A stretch of 38,885 nucleotides of DNA from Pseudonocardia lacus (GTDB lineage: Bacteria; Actinomycetota; Actinomycetes; Mycobacteriales; Pseudonocardiaceae), in NCBI RefSeq assembly GCF_018531445.1, contig NZ_JAHDTH010000052.1, positions 1 to 38,885 on the forward strand, given 5' to 3'. Below the pieces are notes generated by a model. That model searched no databases, was not told the origin of the DNA, and saw nothing but the letters and a program-made list of their open reading frames with translations. The translations under genes and the position numbers were made by a program. How positions within the stretch are numbered: position 1 is the first letter of the stretch; each line of letters begins with the position of its first letter. Positions 6,495-14,421 of this stretch are shown in pieces.

Positions 6495-7289
6495 TCAGGG
6501 GTGCAGGGTGGCGTGCGCGTGCTGGCGGGCGGGCTCGCGCAGCACCGCGTCGAGCCGGGCGAACAGGTCGGCGGCCTCAGCCGCGTGCCACGGCTCGGGC
6601 AGCAGCTCCAGCGGCAGGCCCGGGTCGAGGTAGGGCAGCCGGCGCCACTCGGTGAGCAGCGGCACGTACGTCCGGAACGCGTCCAGCGGCGCCGTGCCCG
6701 GGCGCAGGTCGCGGTAGCGCTCGACGAACCCGGCGCACTCGGCGTCGATGGCGGGCAGGTCCCACCACTTCCCGATCCGCTCGCGCAGCCCGCCGAAGGC
6801 CGAGTAGTGCGCGCAGAACAGGTCGACGTAGGGCTGCAGGCCCAGCCGGTCGAGGGTGCGCGCTGCCTCGTCGTGCAGGTGCCCCGGCGCCACCCACACC
6901 CCCGGCGCCGCCGTGCCGAAGCCCATCCGGCTCAGCGTGGCCCGCAGCTGGTGGCGCTTGTCGCGCTCGGCCTCCGGCACCGAGAACAGCACCAGCACCA
7001 GCGGGTCGTCGGGCGCGGCCCGGCGCCGGCCGAAGATGCGCTCGTCGCCCTCTCGCAGCACCTCCACGGTGCGCGCGGACAGCGCGTAGCCCGCCGCCCC
7101 GTCCTGGCGCATCGACTCCAGCACCCCGCGGCGCTTGAGCCGCGAGACCGACGAGCGCACCCCCGCCGAGTCGACGCCCAGGTCGCCCAGCAGCTTCACC
7201 ACCGAGCCCACCGAGAGCCAGTCGTGCTCGGCGCGCGCGTAGAGGCCGTAGAGCGTCAGGATCAGCTGACGCGGCGCGAGCTCGGGCAC
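6495..7289 (-). CDS. PaaX-family transcriptional regulator
   Basis: The 264-residue protein has the PaaX layout. An N-terminal winged helix covers ARQLILTLYGLYARAEHDWLS and later VRSSVSRLKRRGVLES. The middle domain contains LVLVLFSVPEAERDKRHQLRATL and GVWVAPGHLH, and a PaaX C-terminal domain ends near LPYLDPGLPLELLPEPW. E. coli PaaX represses phenylacetate genes and is released by phenylacetyl-CoA, so an aryl-CoA such as 2-aminobenzoyl-CoA is a reasonable effector here. It starts at GTG 7289, nine bases after the CoA ligase stop, and is co-transcribed with that gene. Control of the two divergent promoters in the cluster is inferred from position. Confidence 0.9.
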   Translation of the reverse strand: MPELAPRQLILTLYGLYARAEHDWLSVGSVVKLLGDLGVDSAGVRSSVSRLKRRGVLESMRQDGAAGYALSARTVEVLREGDERIFGRRRAAPDDPLVLVLFSVPEAERDKRHQLRATLSRMGFGTAAPGVWVAPGHLHDEAARTLDRLGLQPYVDLFCAHYSAFGGLRERIGKWWDLPAIDAECAGFVERYRDLRPGTAPLDAFRTYVPLLTEWRRLPYLDPGLPLELLPEPWHAAEAADLFARLDAVLREPARQHAHATLHP

Positions 7290-7298
7290 CGCCGAAGC

Positions 7299-8927
7299 CT
7301 AGATCGGCTCCTTGGCCGGCTCGGCCGCGTCCTCCCGCAGCCGGAACCGCTGCAGCTTGCCGGTCGCCGTGCGCGGCAGCTCGTCGACGAACTCCACCCG
7401 CCGCGGGTACTTGTAGGGGGCGATGATGGCCTTGACGTGGTCCTGGATCGCCGCGGCGGTGGCGGCGTCGGCACTCGCGCCCTCCCGCAGCACCACGTAG
7501 GCCGTCACCAGCTGGCCGCGGGCCGCGTCCGGCGTGCCGACGACCGCGCAGTCGACGACGTCGGGGTGCAGCACCACCGCCTGCTCGACCTCCGGGCCGG
7601 CGATGTTGTACCCGGAGGAGACGATCATGTCGTCGCTGCGGGCGTGGTACCAGAAGTAGCCGTCGCCGTCGCGGGAGAACGTGTCGCCGGTGATGTTCCA
7701 GCCGTCCTGGACGTAGACGCGCTGGCGCGGGTCGTCGAGGTAGCGGCAGCCCGTCGGGCCCTTCACGGCCAGCCGCCCCGGCGTGCCGTCGGGGACCTCG
7801 CGGCCCTGCTCGTCGACGATCCGGGCGACGTAGCCGGGCACCGCACGGCCGGTGGAGCCCGGGCGGATGTCGTCGTCGGCGGCGGAGATGAACACGTGCA
7901 GCATCTCGGTCGAGCCGATGCCGTCGATCAGCGCGACACCGGTGGCCTCGTGGAACTGCCGCCAGGTCGACTCGCCCAGGTGCTCGCCCGCCGATACGGC
8001 CCTGCGCAGCGTGGCCAGCTTCGCCACCTCGCCCGAGGCGATCATGGCCCGGTAGGCCGTCGGGGCGGTCGAGCACACCGTGACGGCGTGCTCGCCGATG
8101 TGGCGGGCCAGCTCGGCCGGGGTCGCCTTCTCGATCAGCAGCGTGCTGGCCCCGGCGCGCAGCGGGAACACCACCAGCCCGCCGAGCCCGAAGGTGAACG
8201 CGATCGGCGGCGTGCCGGTGAAGACGTCGTCCGGGGTGGGCTTGAGCACGTGCGCCGAGAAGGTGTCGGCGATGGCGAGCACGTCGCGGTGCAGGTGCAT
8301 GGTCGCCTTCGGCCGGCCGGTGGTGCCCGAGGTGAACGCCAGCAGGGCGACGTCGTCGGCGGCCGTGGCGACGTCGTCGAACCCGGCGGGGTGCGCGGCC
8401 GCGCGGGCGACGAGGTCGTCGGCGCCGGTGCCGCCGAACGGGACCGTCGGGACGCCGAGGTCGGCGGCGTCGAGGTCGGCCAGGAACCGGTGGTCGCACA
8501 GCGCCACGCCGACCCGGGCGATGTCGTGGATCTCGCGCAGCTCGCGCCCGCGCAGCATCGGCATCGTCGCCACCGCGACCGCCCCGGCCTTGAGCACACC
8601 GAACCAGCAGGCCACCAGCCACGGGGTGTTCGGGCCGCGCAGCAGCACCCGCGTGCCCGGGACGACGCCCAGGTCGGCGCTCAACACGTGGGCGACGCGG
8701 TTGGCGGTGGCGCGCAGCTCGTCGTAGGTCCAGCGCTCGCCGCCGGGGGCCAGCAGGCAGGGCCGGTCGCCGCCGTGCTCGGCGATCGTGGCGTCGAGCA
8801 GGGACGTCGCGCAGTTGAGGCGCTCGGGGTAGCGCAGCCACGGCTCGTCCAGCAGCAGCTCGGGCCACTGGTCGGGCGGCGGGAGGTGGTCGCGGCAGAA
8901 CGGGTCGACATGAGCGGTCGAGGTCAT
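7299..8927 (-). CDS. Benzoate-CoA ligase family protein (probable 2-aminobenzoate-CoA ligase)
   Basis: This 542-residue ANL-superfamily enzyme would activate an aromatic acid to its CoA thioester through an acyl-adenylate. Visible motifs are the P-loop TSGTTGRPKATMH, the GIGSTEM motif, WNITGDTFSRDGDGYFWYHARSDD around the hinge, and the C-terminal PRTATGKLQR carrying the catalytic Lys. The N-terminal start FCRDHLPPPDQWPELL resembles benzoate/2-aminobenzoate-CoA ligases. The start is ATG 8927 because AGGAGGGAG lies just upstream; the frame extends to 8996 without such a site. Its product would feed the fused monooxygenase/reductase at 2037-4406. The aminobenzoate substrate is inferred from that partner. 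Confidence 0.85.
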   Translation of the reverse strand: MTSTAHVDPFCRDHLPPPDQWPELLLDEPWLRYPERLNCATSLLDATIAEHGGDRPCLLAPGGERWTYDELRATANRVAHVLSADLGVVPGTRVLLRGPNTPWLVACWFGVLKAGAVAVATMPMLRGRELREIHDIARVGVALCDHRFLADLDAADLGVPTVPFGGTGADDLVARAAAHPAGFDDVATAADDVALLAFTSGTTGRPKATMHLHRDVLAIADTFSAHVLKPTPDDVFTGTPPIAFTFGLGGLVVFPLRAGASTLLIEKATPAELARHIGEHAVTVCSTAPTAYRAMIASGEVAKLATLRRAVSAGEHLGESTWRQFHEATGVALIDGIGSTEMLHVFISAADDDIRPGSTGRAVPGYVARIVDEQGREVPDGTPGRLAVKGPTGCRYLDDPRQRVYVQDGWNITGDTFSRDGDGYFWYHARSDDMIVSSGYNIAGPEVEQAVVLHPDVVDCAVVGTPDAARGQLVTAYVVLREGASADAATAAAIQDHVKAIIAPYKYPRRVEFVDELPRTATGKLQRFRLREDAAEPAKEPI

Positions 8928-8953
8928 CGCGCTCCCTCCTCCAAGGCGACACC

Positions 8954-8983
8954 ACGATATTGCGCATTCATGACGACGGTCAA
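8954..8983 (-). promoter_or_regulatory. Promoter of the CoA ligase-PaaX operon with overlapping palindrome
   Basis: Leftward TTGACC (8983-8978), 18 bp, TATCGT (8959-8954) gives a transcript with a short leader and a good ribosome site before ATG 8927. The -35 overlaps the inverted repeat TGAC-GACG-GTCA (8971-8982), whose half-site resembles the TTGAC arms at 4424-4440 but with tighter spacing. Start signals for the rightward gene at 9095 are less clear. Confidence 0.45.
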
Positions 8984-9094
8984 TCGTCCGATACACGCAG
9001 TCCGCTGGGCGATCTTGTGCCTTGCTGCGCCGCCCGGTTGGCGGGCACGATCCCCCGGATCGCAGTTCGCGGCGTCCGACCCCGGGGAGCCCCC

Positions 9095-9868
9095 ATGTCC
9101 GTCCTGTCCGCCGTGCTCGACGCGGTCCGCTCCGGCGCCGTCGAGGTCGTCGACCTCACCACGCCGCTGCGGGACTCGACGCCGATCCTGCGGCTGCCCG
9201 AGCCCTTCGGGAACACCCGCCAGTTCCAGCTCGAGGAGATCAGTCGCTACGACGACCGCGGCCCGGCCTGGTACTGGAACGACATCCACACCGGCGAGCA
9301 CACCGGCACCCACGTCGACGCCCCCGTCCACTGGGTGACCGGCAAGGACGGCCCGGACGTCTCGCAGGCCCCGATGCGCACCCTGGTCGCGCCCGCCGCG
9401 GTGATCGACAAGACCGCCGAGGCCGCCGCCGACCCCGACTTCCTGCTGGAGGTCGAGCACATCAAGGCATGGGAGGGCGAGCACGGCCCGCTGCCCGACG
9501 GCGGCTGGCTGCTCTACCGCACCGGCTGGGAGGCCCGCGGCGAGGACGCGGCCGCCTTCCTCAACGCCGACGAGAACGGCCCGCACACCCCCGGCGTGTC
9601 CGCCGAGTGCGCCCGCTGGCTGGGCGAGGAGTCGCCACTGACCGGCTTCGGGGTCGAGACCGTGGGCACCGACGCGGGCGCCGCGGGCGGCTTCGACCCG
9701 CCCTTCGCCTGCCACCACTTCCTGCTCGGGGCCGGCAAGTGGGGCCTGACCAGCCTGCGCAATCTCGGGCAGCTCCCGGCCACGGGCGCGCTGCTGGTCG
9801 TCTCCCCGCTGCCGATCGTCGGCGGCTCCGGCAGCCCGGCGCGCGTGCTGGCGCTGGTCGAGCGGTGA
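9095..9868 (+). CDS. Cyclase-family metal-dependent hydrolase (isatin hydrolase / kynurenine formamidase type)
   Basis: The 257-residue protein carries the family signature H-x-G-T-H-x-D-x-P-x-H exactly, as HTGTHVDAPVH at residues 69-79, which binds the catalytic metal. Ahead of it is WYWNDIHTGE and after it WVTGKDGPDV. Members include kynurenine formamidase KynB (about 210 residues) and isatin hydrolase (about 260). The length and absence of any kynureninase nearby favour an isatin hydrolase-like role, opening a lactam such as isatin to isatinate. The start is ATG 9095 with GGGGAG upstream; the longer frame from 8960 is not used. It overlaps the ThDP enzyme by four bases (GTGA). Confidence 0.8.
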   Translation: MSVLSAVLDAVRSGAVEVVDLTTPLRDSTPILRLPEPFGNTRQFQLEEISRYDDRGPAWYWNDIHTGEHTGTHVDAPVHWVTGKDGPDVSQAPMRTLVAPAAVIDKTAEAAADPDFLLEVEHIKAWEGEHGPLPDGGWLLYRTGWEARGEDAAAFLNADENGPHTPGVSAECARWLGEESPLTGFGVETVGTDAGAAGGFDPPFACHHFLLGAGKWGLTSLRNLGQLPATGALLVVSPLPIVGGSGSPARVLALVER

Positions 9869-11511
9869 GTGGCACCGTCGCCGACGTCGTCGGAACGCTG
9901 CTGGGCGGGCTCGGGATCGGGCACGCGTTCGGCGTCGTCGGTAGCGGCAACTTCCACGTCACCAACGCCCTGCGCGCGGCGGGCGTGCCCTGGACCGCCG
10001 CCCGCCACGAGGGCGGCGCCGCGACCATGGCCGACGCGTACGCCCGCACCACGGGCGAGATCGCGGTGCTCTCGGTGCACCAGGGCCCCGGCCTGACCAA
10101 CGCCGTCACCGGCATCACCGAGGCCGCCAAGAGCCGCACGCCGCTGCTGGTGCTGGCCGCCGACAGCGCCGGCGCCGCCGTGCGCTCCAACTTCCGCATC
10201 GACCAGGACGCGCTGGTCCGCGCGCTCGGCGCGGTGCCCGAGCGGGTGCACTCGGCGGAGTCGGCCGTCGCCGACGTGCTGCGCGCCGTGGGCACGGTCC
10301 GCCGGCGGCACACCGTCGTCCTCAACCTCCCGCTCGACGTGCAGGCCCAGGCGTGCGCGCTGCCCGTCCCCATGCCGGTCCTGCCGGCCTGGCAGCCGGT
10401 GCGGCCGGCCACGTCCGCGGTCGAGGCGCTCGCCCGGCTGATCGACGGCGCCGACCGGCCGGTGTTCCTGGCCGGGCGCGGCGCCCGCTCCGCCCGGGCC
10501 GAGGTGGAGGCCCTCGCCGACCGGTGCGGCGCGCTGCTGGCCACCTCCGCCGTGGCGAACGGGCTGTTCGCCGGCTCGCCGTGGTCGCTGGGCATCTCCG
10601 GGGGCTTCGCCACCCCGCTGGCCGCCGAGGCGATCGCCGACGCCGACCTGGTGGTGGCCTGGGGCGCGTCGATGACCATGTGGACCACCCGCCACGGCGC
10701 CCTCATCGGGCCCACCGCCACCGTCGTGCAGGTCGACGACACGGCCGAGGCGCTGGGCGCCAACCGCGCGGTCGACCTGGCCGTTCTCGGCGACGTCGCC
10801 GAGACCGCCCGCGACGTCCTCGCCGTCGTGCGCGGGGGCACCGGCTACCGCTCCCGCGTGCTGCACGACCGGATCGCCGTCGAGGGCCGCTGGGCCGACC
10901 TGCCCGCGCCCGAGGAGCCGCTGGACCTCGTCGAGCGCGACGACGACCGCATCGACCCCCGCCGGCTGTCCGTCGAGCTGGACCTGCTGCTCCCGGCGGA
11001 GCGCACCGTCGCGGTCGACTCGGGCAACTTCATGGGCTACCCCAGCGGCTACCTCGCCGTCCCCGATGAGCAGGGCTTCTGCTTCACCCAGGCCTTCCAG
11101 TCCGTCGGCCTCGGGCTGGCGACCGCGATCGGCGCCGCCCTCGCCCGCCCCGACCGGCTGACCGTCGCCGCGCTGGGCGACGGCGGCTTCACCATGGGCG
11201 TGTCCGAGCTGGAGACGCTGGTCCGGCTGGGGATCGGGATGGTCGTCGTGATTTACGACGACGGCGGGTACGGGGCCGAGTTCCACCACTTCGCCGACCA
11301 GGACCACACGACCGTCCGCTTCCCCGAGACCGACCTCGCCGCCCTCGCCGCCGGCTACGGCTGCGAGTCGGCGACCGTCCGCCGCGTCGGCGACCTCGGA
11401 GCGCTCGCGGACTGGCTGGACGGCCCGCGGGACCGCCCGCTGGTCCTCGACGCGAAGGTCACCGCCGACGAGCCCTCCTGGTGGCTGGCCGAGGCCTTCC
11501 GCGGCCACTGA
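9865..11511 (+). CDS. ThDP-dependent enzyme, benzoylformate decarboxylase-like
   Basis: This 548-residue protein shows the three-domain ThDP layout. An N-terminal PYR domain has the catalytic Glu at residue 49 (AARHEGGAATMADAYA), a central domain follows, and the C-terminal PP domain has GDGG at 438-441 and IYDDGGYG at 463-470, where Asp replaces the usual Asn pair. Relatives decarboxylate 2-oxo acids or condense acyl groups. Translational coupling to the cyclase-family hydrolase suggests consecutive steps. If that enzyme yields isatinate (2-aminobenzoylformate), decarboxylation would give 2-aminobenzaldehyde, or anthranilate if an oxidation is coupled. No aldehyde dehydrogenase is present here, which leaves that step open. 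Confidence 0.85.
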   Translation: MSGTVADVVGTLLGGLGIGHAFGVVGSGNFHVTNALRAAGVPWTAARHEGGAATMADAYARTTGEIAVLSVHQGPGLTNAVTGITEAAKSRTPLLVLAADSAGAAVRSNFRIDQDALVRALGAVPERVHSAESAVADVLRAVGTVRRRHTVVLNLPLDVQAQACALPVPMPVLPAWQPVRPATSAVEALARLIDGADRPVFLAGRGARSARAEVEALADRCGALLATSAVANGLFAGSPWSLGISGGFATPLAAEAIADADLVVAWGASMTMWTTRHGALIGPTATVVQVDDTAEALGANRAVDLAVLGDVAETARDVLAVVRGGTGYRSRVLHDRIAVEGRWADLPAPEEPLDLVERDDDRIDPRRLSVELDLLLPAERTVAVDSGNFMGYPSGYLAVPDEQGFCFTQAFQSVGLGLATAIGAALARPDRLTVAALGDGGFTMGVSELETLVRLGIGMVVVIYDDGGYGAEFHHFADQDHTTVRFPETDLAALAAGYGCESATVRRVGDLGALADWLDGPRDRPLVLDAKVTADEPSWWLAEAFRGH

Positions 11512-11522
11512 CCCGGCCCCTT

Positions 11523-11587
11523 CCGTCGAGAACGAACCTGTCGCGCGTTCGGACCGGTCCACCGCACGACAACCTCGTTCTCGACGG
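11523..11587. repeat. 65-bp palindromic element, copy 2
   Basis: This element lies 11 bases after the ThDP enzyme stop. The outer arms CGTCGAGAACGA / TCGTTCTCGACG are perfect, then a three-base internal loop, then TGTCG/CGACA, with an inner palindrome GGACCGGTCC. It is identical to copy 3 (12210-12274) at 62 of 65 positions and in the same orientation, so the two bracket the GNAT gene. Confidence 0.85.
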
Positions 11588-11636
11588 GCTCGCCGACGTG
11601 TGCTGCGCCCGATCCACGGCGGTTACGGTCGCCGAC

Positions 11637-12188
11637 GTGATCGTGCCCGACGACGTCTTCCGCGACCGTTCCGTGCTCCACGGCGAGCAGGTGCGCCTGG
11701 AACCCCTGGGCCCCGCCGTGCTGGAGGACTACCTGCTGGCGCTCGACGATCCGGAGGTGCGGCGCCTGACCGGTTCACACGCCGAGCACGACCGGACCGC
11801 CGTCGCACGCTGGCTCGCGACCCGCCACGAGCACCACGACCGCGCCGACTGGGCCGTGGTGCGCTCGGAGGACGGGGCGTTCCTCGGCGAAGCGGTCCTC
11901 AACGACCTCGACCCGGACAACGCGTCATGCAACTTCCGCATCCTGCTCGCCGGCCCCCACCAGGGCCGGGGGTACGGCACCGAAGCGGTGCGACTGGCCG
12001 TCGGGGACGCCTTCGCCCGCGGCCTGCACCGGGTGTCGCTGACGGTGTTCGCCTTCAACGCGCGCGCCCGCAGGGTGTACGAGAAGTGCGGGTTCGTCGT
12101 GGAGGGGCGCTGCCGCGACGTGCTGTGGTGGGACGGGCGCTGGCACGACGAGTTCGTCATGGCGGTGCTGGCCGGGGAACTCCGCTGA
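11637..12188 (+). CDS. GNAT-family N-acetyltransferase (RimJ/RimL type)
   Basis: The 183-residue protein has the GNAT fold order: VRLEPLGPAVLEDYLLALDD, a central WAVVRSEDGAFLGEAVLNDL, the acetyl-CoA loop GPHQGRGYGTEAV (the Q/R-x-x-G-x-G motif), and NARARRVYEKCGFVVEGRCR, the classic end of RimJ/RimL-like acetyltransferases. The substrate is unknown. The start is GTG 11637, with a -10 like TACGGT at 11624-11629 seven bases upstream and no ribosome site, so the mRNA is probably leaderless. The gene sits between two near-identical 65-bp palindromes in direct orientation, which makes it look like an inserted unit. Confidence 0.85.
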   Translation: MIVPDDVFRDRSVLHGEQVRLEPLGPAVLEDYLLALDDPEVRRLTGSHAEHDRTAVARWLATRHEHHDRADWAVVRSEDGAFLGEAVLNDLDPDNASCNFRILLAGPHQGRGYGTEAVRLAVGDAFARGLHRVSLTVFAFNARARRVYEKCGFVVEGRCRDVLWWDGRWHDEFVMAVLAGELR

Positions 12189-12209
12189 CCCGACGCACAC
12201 TCGCGCCCT

Positions 12210-12274
12210 CCGTCGAGAACGAACTTGTCGCGCGTTTGGACCGGTCCACCGCACGACAACTTCGTTCTCGACGG
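12210..12274. repeat. 65-bp palindromic element, copy 3
   Basis: The element begins 21 bases after the GNAT stop. Arms CGTCGAGAACGAA / TTCGTTCTCGACG are perfect, a single C-C mismatch follows, then TTGTCG/CGACAA. The centre contains GGACCGGTCC as in copy 2. It probably also ends the GNAT transcript. Confidence 0.85.
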
Positions 12275-12329
12275 GTGGGGGACCGAGACGACGGCGTGCT
12301 GTCGGCTCGGCGTCCCGGATGCTGCGTGG

Positions 12330-12403
12330 TCGGGGTGGCGGGATTTGAACCCACGGCCCCTCGCTCCCAAAGCGAGTGCGCTACCAAGCTGCGCCACACC
12401 CCG
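12330..12403 (-). tRNA. tRNA-Pro (anticodon TGG)
   Basis: Read on the minus strand, the acceptor arms CGGGGTG / CACCCCG pair, the anticodon stem CTCGC/GCGAG encloses the loop TTTGGGA with anticodon TGG, and the T-arm contains GGTTCAAATCC. The discriminator base is A and CCA is not encoded. A -10 like TAGGCT lies at 12424-12419. Confidence 0.95.
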
Positions 12404-12462
12404 TGTCCTGCGCAGGTGAGCCTAGCGTGCGCCCCCACGCGGCACCGTCCGGATGGCCGGAT

Positions 12463-12506
12463 CGGCAGCACGCCCCGCCGTTCCCCTGGGCAGGGGCGTG
12501 CTGCCG
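12463..12506 (-). terminator. Strong hairpin downstream of the ABC operon
   Basis: A perfect 14-bp stem, CGGCAGCACGCCCC (12463-12476) and its complement (12493-12506), encloses a 16-base loop. It lies 38 bases beyond the permease stop and has no T-tract, as is common in high-GC actinobacteria. It would protect tRNA-Pro from read-through. Confidence 0.7.
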
Positions 12507-12544
12507 TCGCGGGCCGGGTCCCCACTCCCGGCCGGGTCGGTGGG

Positions 12545-13720
12545 TCAGGCGGAGGCGAGTGCCTCCACCGGGGGGAGGTGGGAGGCGCGGACGGCCGGGT
12601 AGAGCCCGGCGAGCGCGCCGACGACGACGGTGGTCAGCAGGCCGCCCGCCCAGGCGTAGGCCGGTACGGTCGCCGGCCAGCCCTGGCTCATCGCGTACGC
12701 CGTGGTGACGGCCGCGCCGAGCAGCACCCCGAACAGCCCGCCGAGGCCGGAGAGGACGACGGCTTCGGCGACGAACTGGTCGCGGACGTGCCTGCGGGTG
12801 GCGCCGAGGGCACGGCGCAGGCCGATCTCGGCGCGCCGTTCCAGCACGGCGATCACCATCGTGTTGGCCACGCCGACGCCGCCGACCAGGAGGGCGACCG
12901 CTCCGACGCCGAGCAAGAGCCCGGTGAACGCGGAGTCGGCGGCCGCGCGGGCGGCGAGCGCGTCCGACGGTCTGCTGACGTCGACCTCGTTCGGGTCCTC
13001 CGGGTTGGCGGTGGCCGCGAGCACGGCGGCGACGGCCTCCACGGCGTCCTCGGCGGAGCGCTCGTACACCGTGGTCGGGTGCCCGTCGAACTCCAGCAGC
13101 CGTTCGGCCACCGGCCAGCCGACCAACGCGGCGGTGTCGAGCTCGGGGGCCAGCGGGGCCGGCGCCAGCACCCCGACGACGGTGAACCAGCGCCCGCCGA
13201 GCCACACCCGCGAGCCGAGCGCCGACGACGTCCGCGCCGCCGCGTCCGCGCCGAGCACGACGGCCGGGTACCGCTCGGTCGCCGCGTTCAGCCAGGTCCC
13301 GGACGCCACCTCGGCGCCGACGGTGTCCAGCAGGTCGAGCCGGGCCGCGAGGACGGCGAGGCCGCCGGTCTGACCGGGCGGGACGAGGTCGGAGCGGTAG
13401 ACGTTCGCCTCGACGGTGCCGGTGGCCGAGGCGGCGGTCACCGGGCCGATGCGTCCGACCATCGCCACCGCGTCCAGCGGCAGTTGCGCGTCCTCGCCGA
13501 GCAGGGTGCGGCCCGGTCCGACGGTCAGCAGGTTCGTGCCGAGCCGGTCGAGGGTGGCGTCGAGCTGCGCGCGGCTGGACGCCGAGATGCCCAGCACGGC
13601 GACCATGGCGGCGATGCCGATGGCGATGCCCAGCGCGGAGAGCACCGCCCGCACCGGGCGGGCGCGCAGCCCGTCGATCGCGATCCGGCCGGTGTCGGCC
13701 GGTCCCAGCCGCGCCCTCAC
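12545..13720 (-). CDS. MacB-like ABC transporter permease
   Basis: This 391-residue permease has the MacB/FtsX layout: a first membrane helix near residues 20-42 ([21 protein letters not shown]), a large extracytoplasmic domain, then three C-terminal helices, with [24 protein letters not shown] text (here [19 protein letters not shown]) and a final [15 protein letters not shown]. Such systems use a mechanotransmission mechanism to export peptides, lipoproteins or antibiotics rather than passing substrates through the membrane. The start is GTG 13720, overlapping the ATPase stop by four bases. A frame extending to 14467 is only a shadow of the upstream genes. The substrate is unknown. Confidence 0.9.
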   Translation of the reverse strand: MRARLGPADTGRIAIDGLRARPVRAVLSALGIAIGIAAMVAVLGISASSRAQLDATLDRLGTNLLTVGPGRTLLGEDAQLPLDAVAMVGRIGPVTAASATGTVEANVYRSDLVPPGQTGGLAVLAARLDLLDTVGAEVASGTWLNAATERYPAVVLGADAAARTSSALGSRVWLGGRWFTVVGVLAPAPLAPELDTAALVGWPVAERLLEFDGHPTTVYERSAEDAVEAVAAVLAATANPEDPNEVDVSRPSDALAARAAADSAFTGLLLGVGAVALLVGGVGVANTMVIAVLERRAEIGLRRALGATRRHVRDQFVAEAVVLSGLGGLFGVLLGAAVTTAYAMSQGWPATVPAYAWAGGLLTTVVVGALAGLYPAVRASHLPPVEALASA

Positions 13721-14421
13721 CGCGCCTCCAGGACCGGGCGTCGGCCGCCCTCGTCGGAGACCACCAGCCCGTCGCGCATCCGCACCCGCCGGGGCAGCCC
13801 GTCGGCCAGCTCCCGGTCGTGGGTGATGACGACGACGGTGGTGCCCTCGGCGTTCAGCTCCCGCAGCAGCGCCATCACCTCGGCGCCGGACGCCGAGTCG
13901 AGGTTGCCGGTCGGCTCGTCGGCCAGCACGAGCGCGGGATCGCCGACGACCGCCCTGGCGATCGCGACGCGCTGCCGCTCCCCGCCGGACAGCTCGTGCG
14001 GGCGGTGCCCGAGCCGGTGCCCGAGCCCCACCCGCTCCAGCACCCGGGCCGCGCGCTCCCGACGCCGCCGCGCGGGCGTCCCCGCGTAGAGCAGGCCGTC
14101 GGCCACCAGGGACAGCGCCGCGACGCCGCGGGTCAGGTGGAACTGCTGGAACACGAACCCGATCCGGTCGGCCCGCAGCTCGGCCAGCTCGCGGTCGCGC
14201 AGCGCGGACACGTCGCGCCCGTCCACCCGGACCGTCCCGGCGGTGGGCCGGTCCAGCGTGCCGGCCAGGTGCAGCAGCGTCGACTTGCCCGAGCCGGACG
14301 GCCCGACCACCGCGACCAGTTCCCCGGCCCGGATCCGCAGCGACACCCCGCGGACCGCCGCGACCCCGCCCGGGTAGCTGCGGTGCACGTCGGCCAGCTC
14401 GACGACGGCGTCGGTGGTCAT
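13717..14421 (-). CDS. MacB/LolD-type ABC transporter ATPase
   Basis: This 234-residue ATPase carries Walker [10 protein letters not shown], the Q-loop in [13 protein letters not shown], the signature [14 protein letters not shown], Walker [14 protein letters not shown] and the switch His in [10 protein letters not shown]. The [11 protein letters not shown] segment is typical of the MacB/LolD/FtsE group. It starts at ATG 14421, overlapping the stop of the fusion protein by four bases, and its own stop overlaps the permease start, so subunits are made in coupled amounts. It powers the permease at 12545-13720. Confidence 0.92.
   Translation of the reverse strand: MTTDAVVELADVHRSYPGGVAAVRGVSLRIRAGELVAVVGPSGSGKSTLLHLAGTLDRPTAGTVRVDGRDVSALRDRELAELRADRIGFVFQQFHLTRGVAALSLVADGLLYAGTPARRRRERAARVLERVGLGHRLGHRPHELSGGERQRVAIARAVVGDPALVLADEPTGNLDSASGAEVMALLRELNAEGTTVVVITHDRELADGLPRRVRMRDGLVVSDEGGRRPVLEAR

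Noticed and set aside
9095-9868. Firm assignment as kynurenine formamidase (kynB).
   Set aside because: No kynureninase or tryptophan dioxygenase is in the window, and the protein is about 50 residues longer than KynB; only the shared metal motif supports it.
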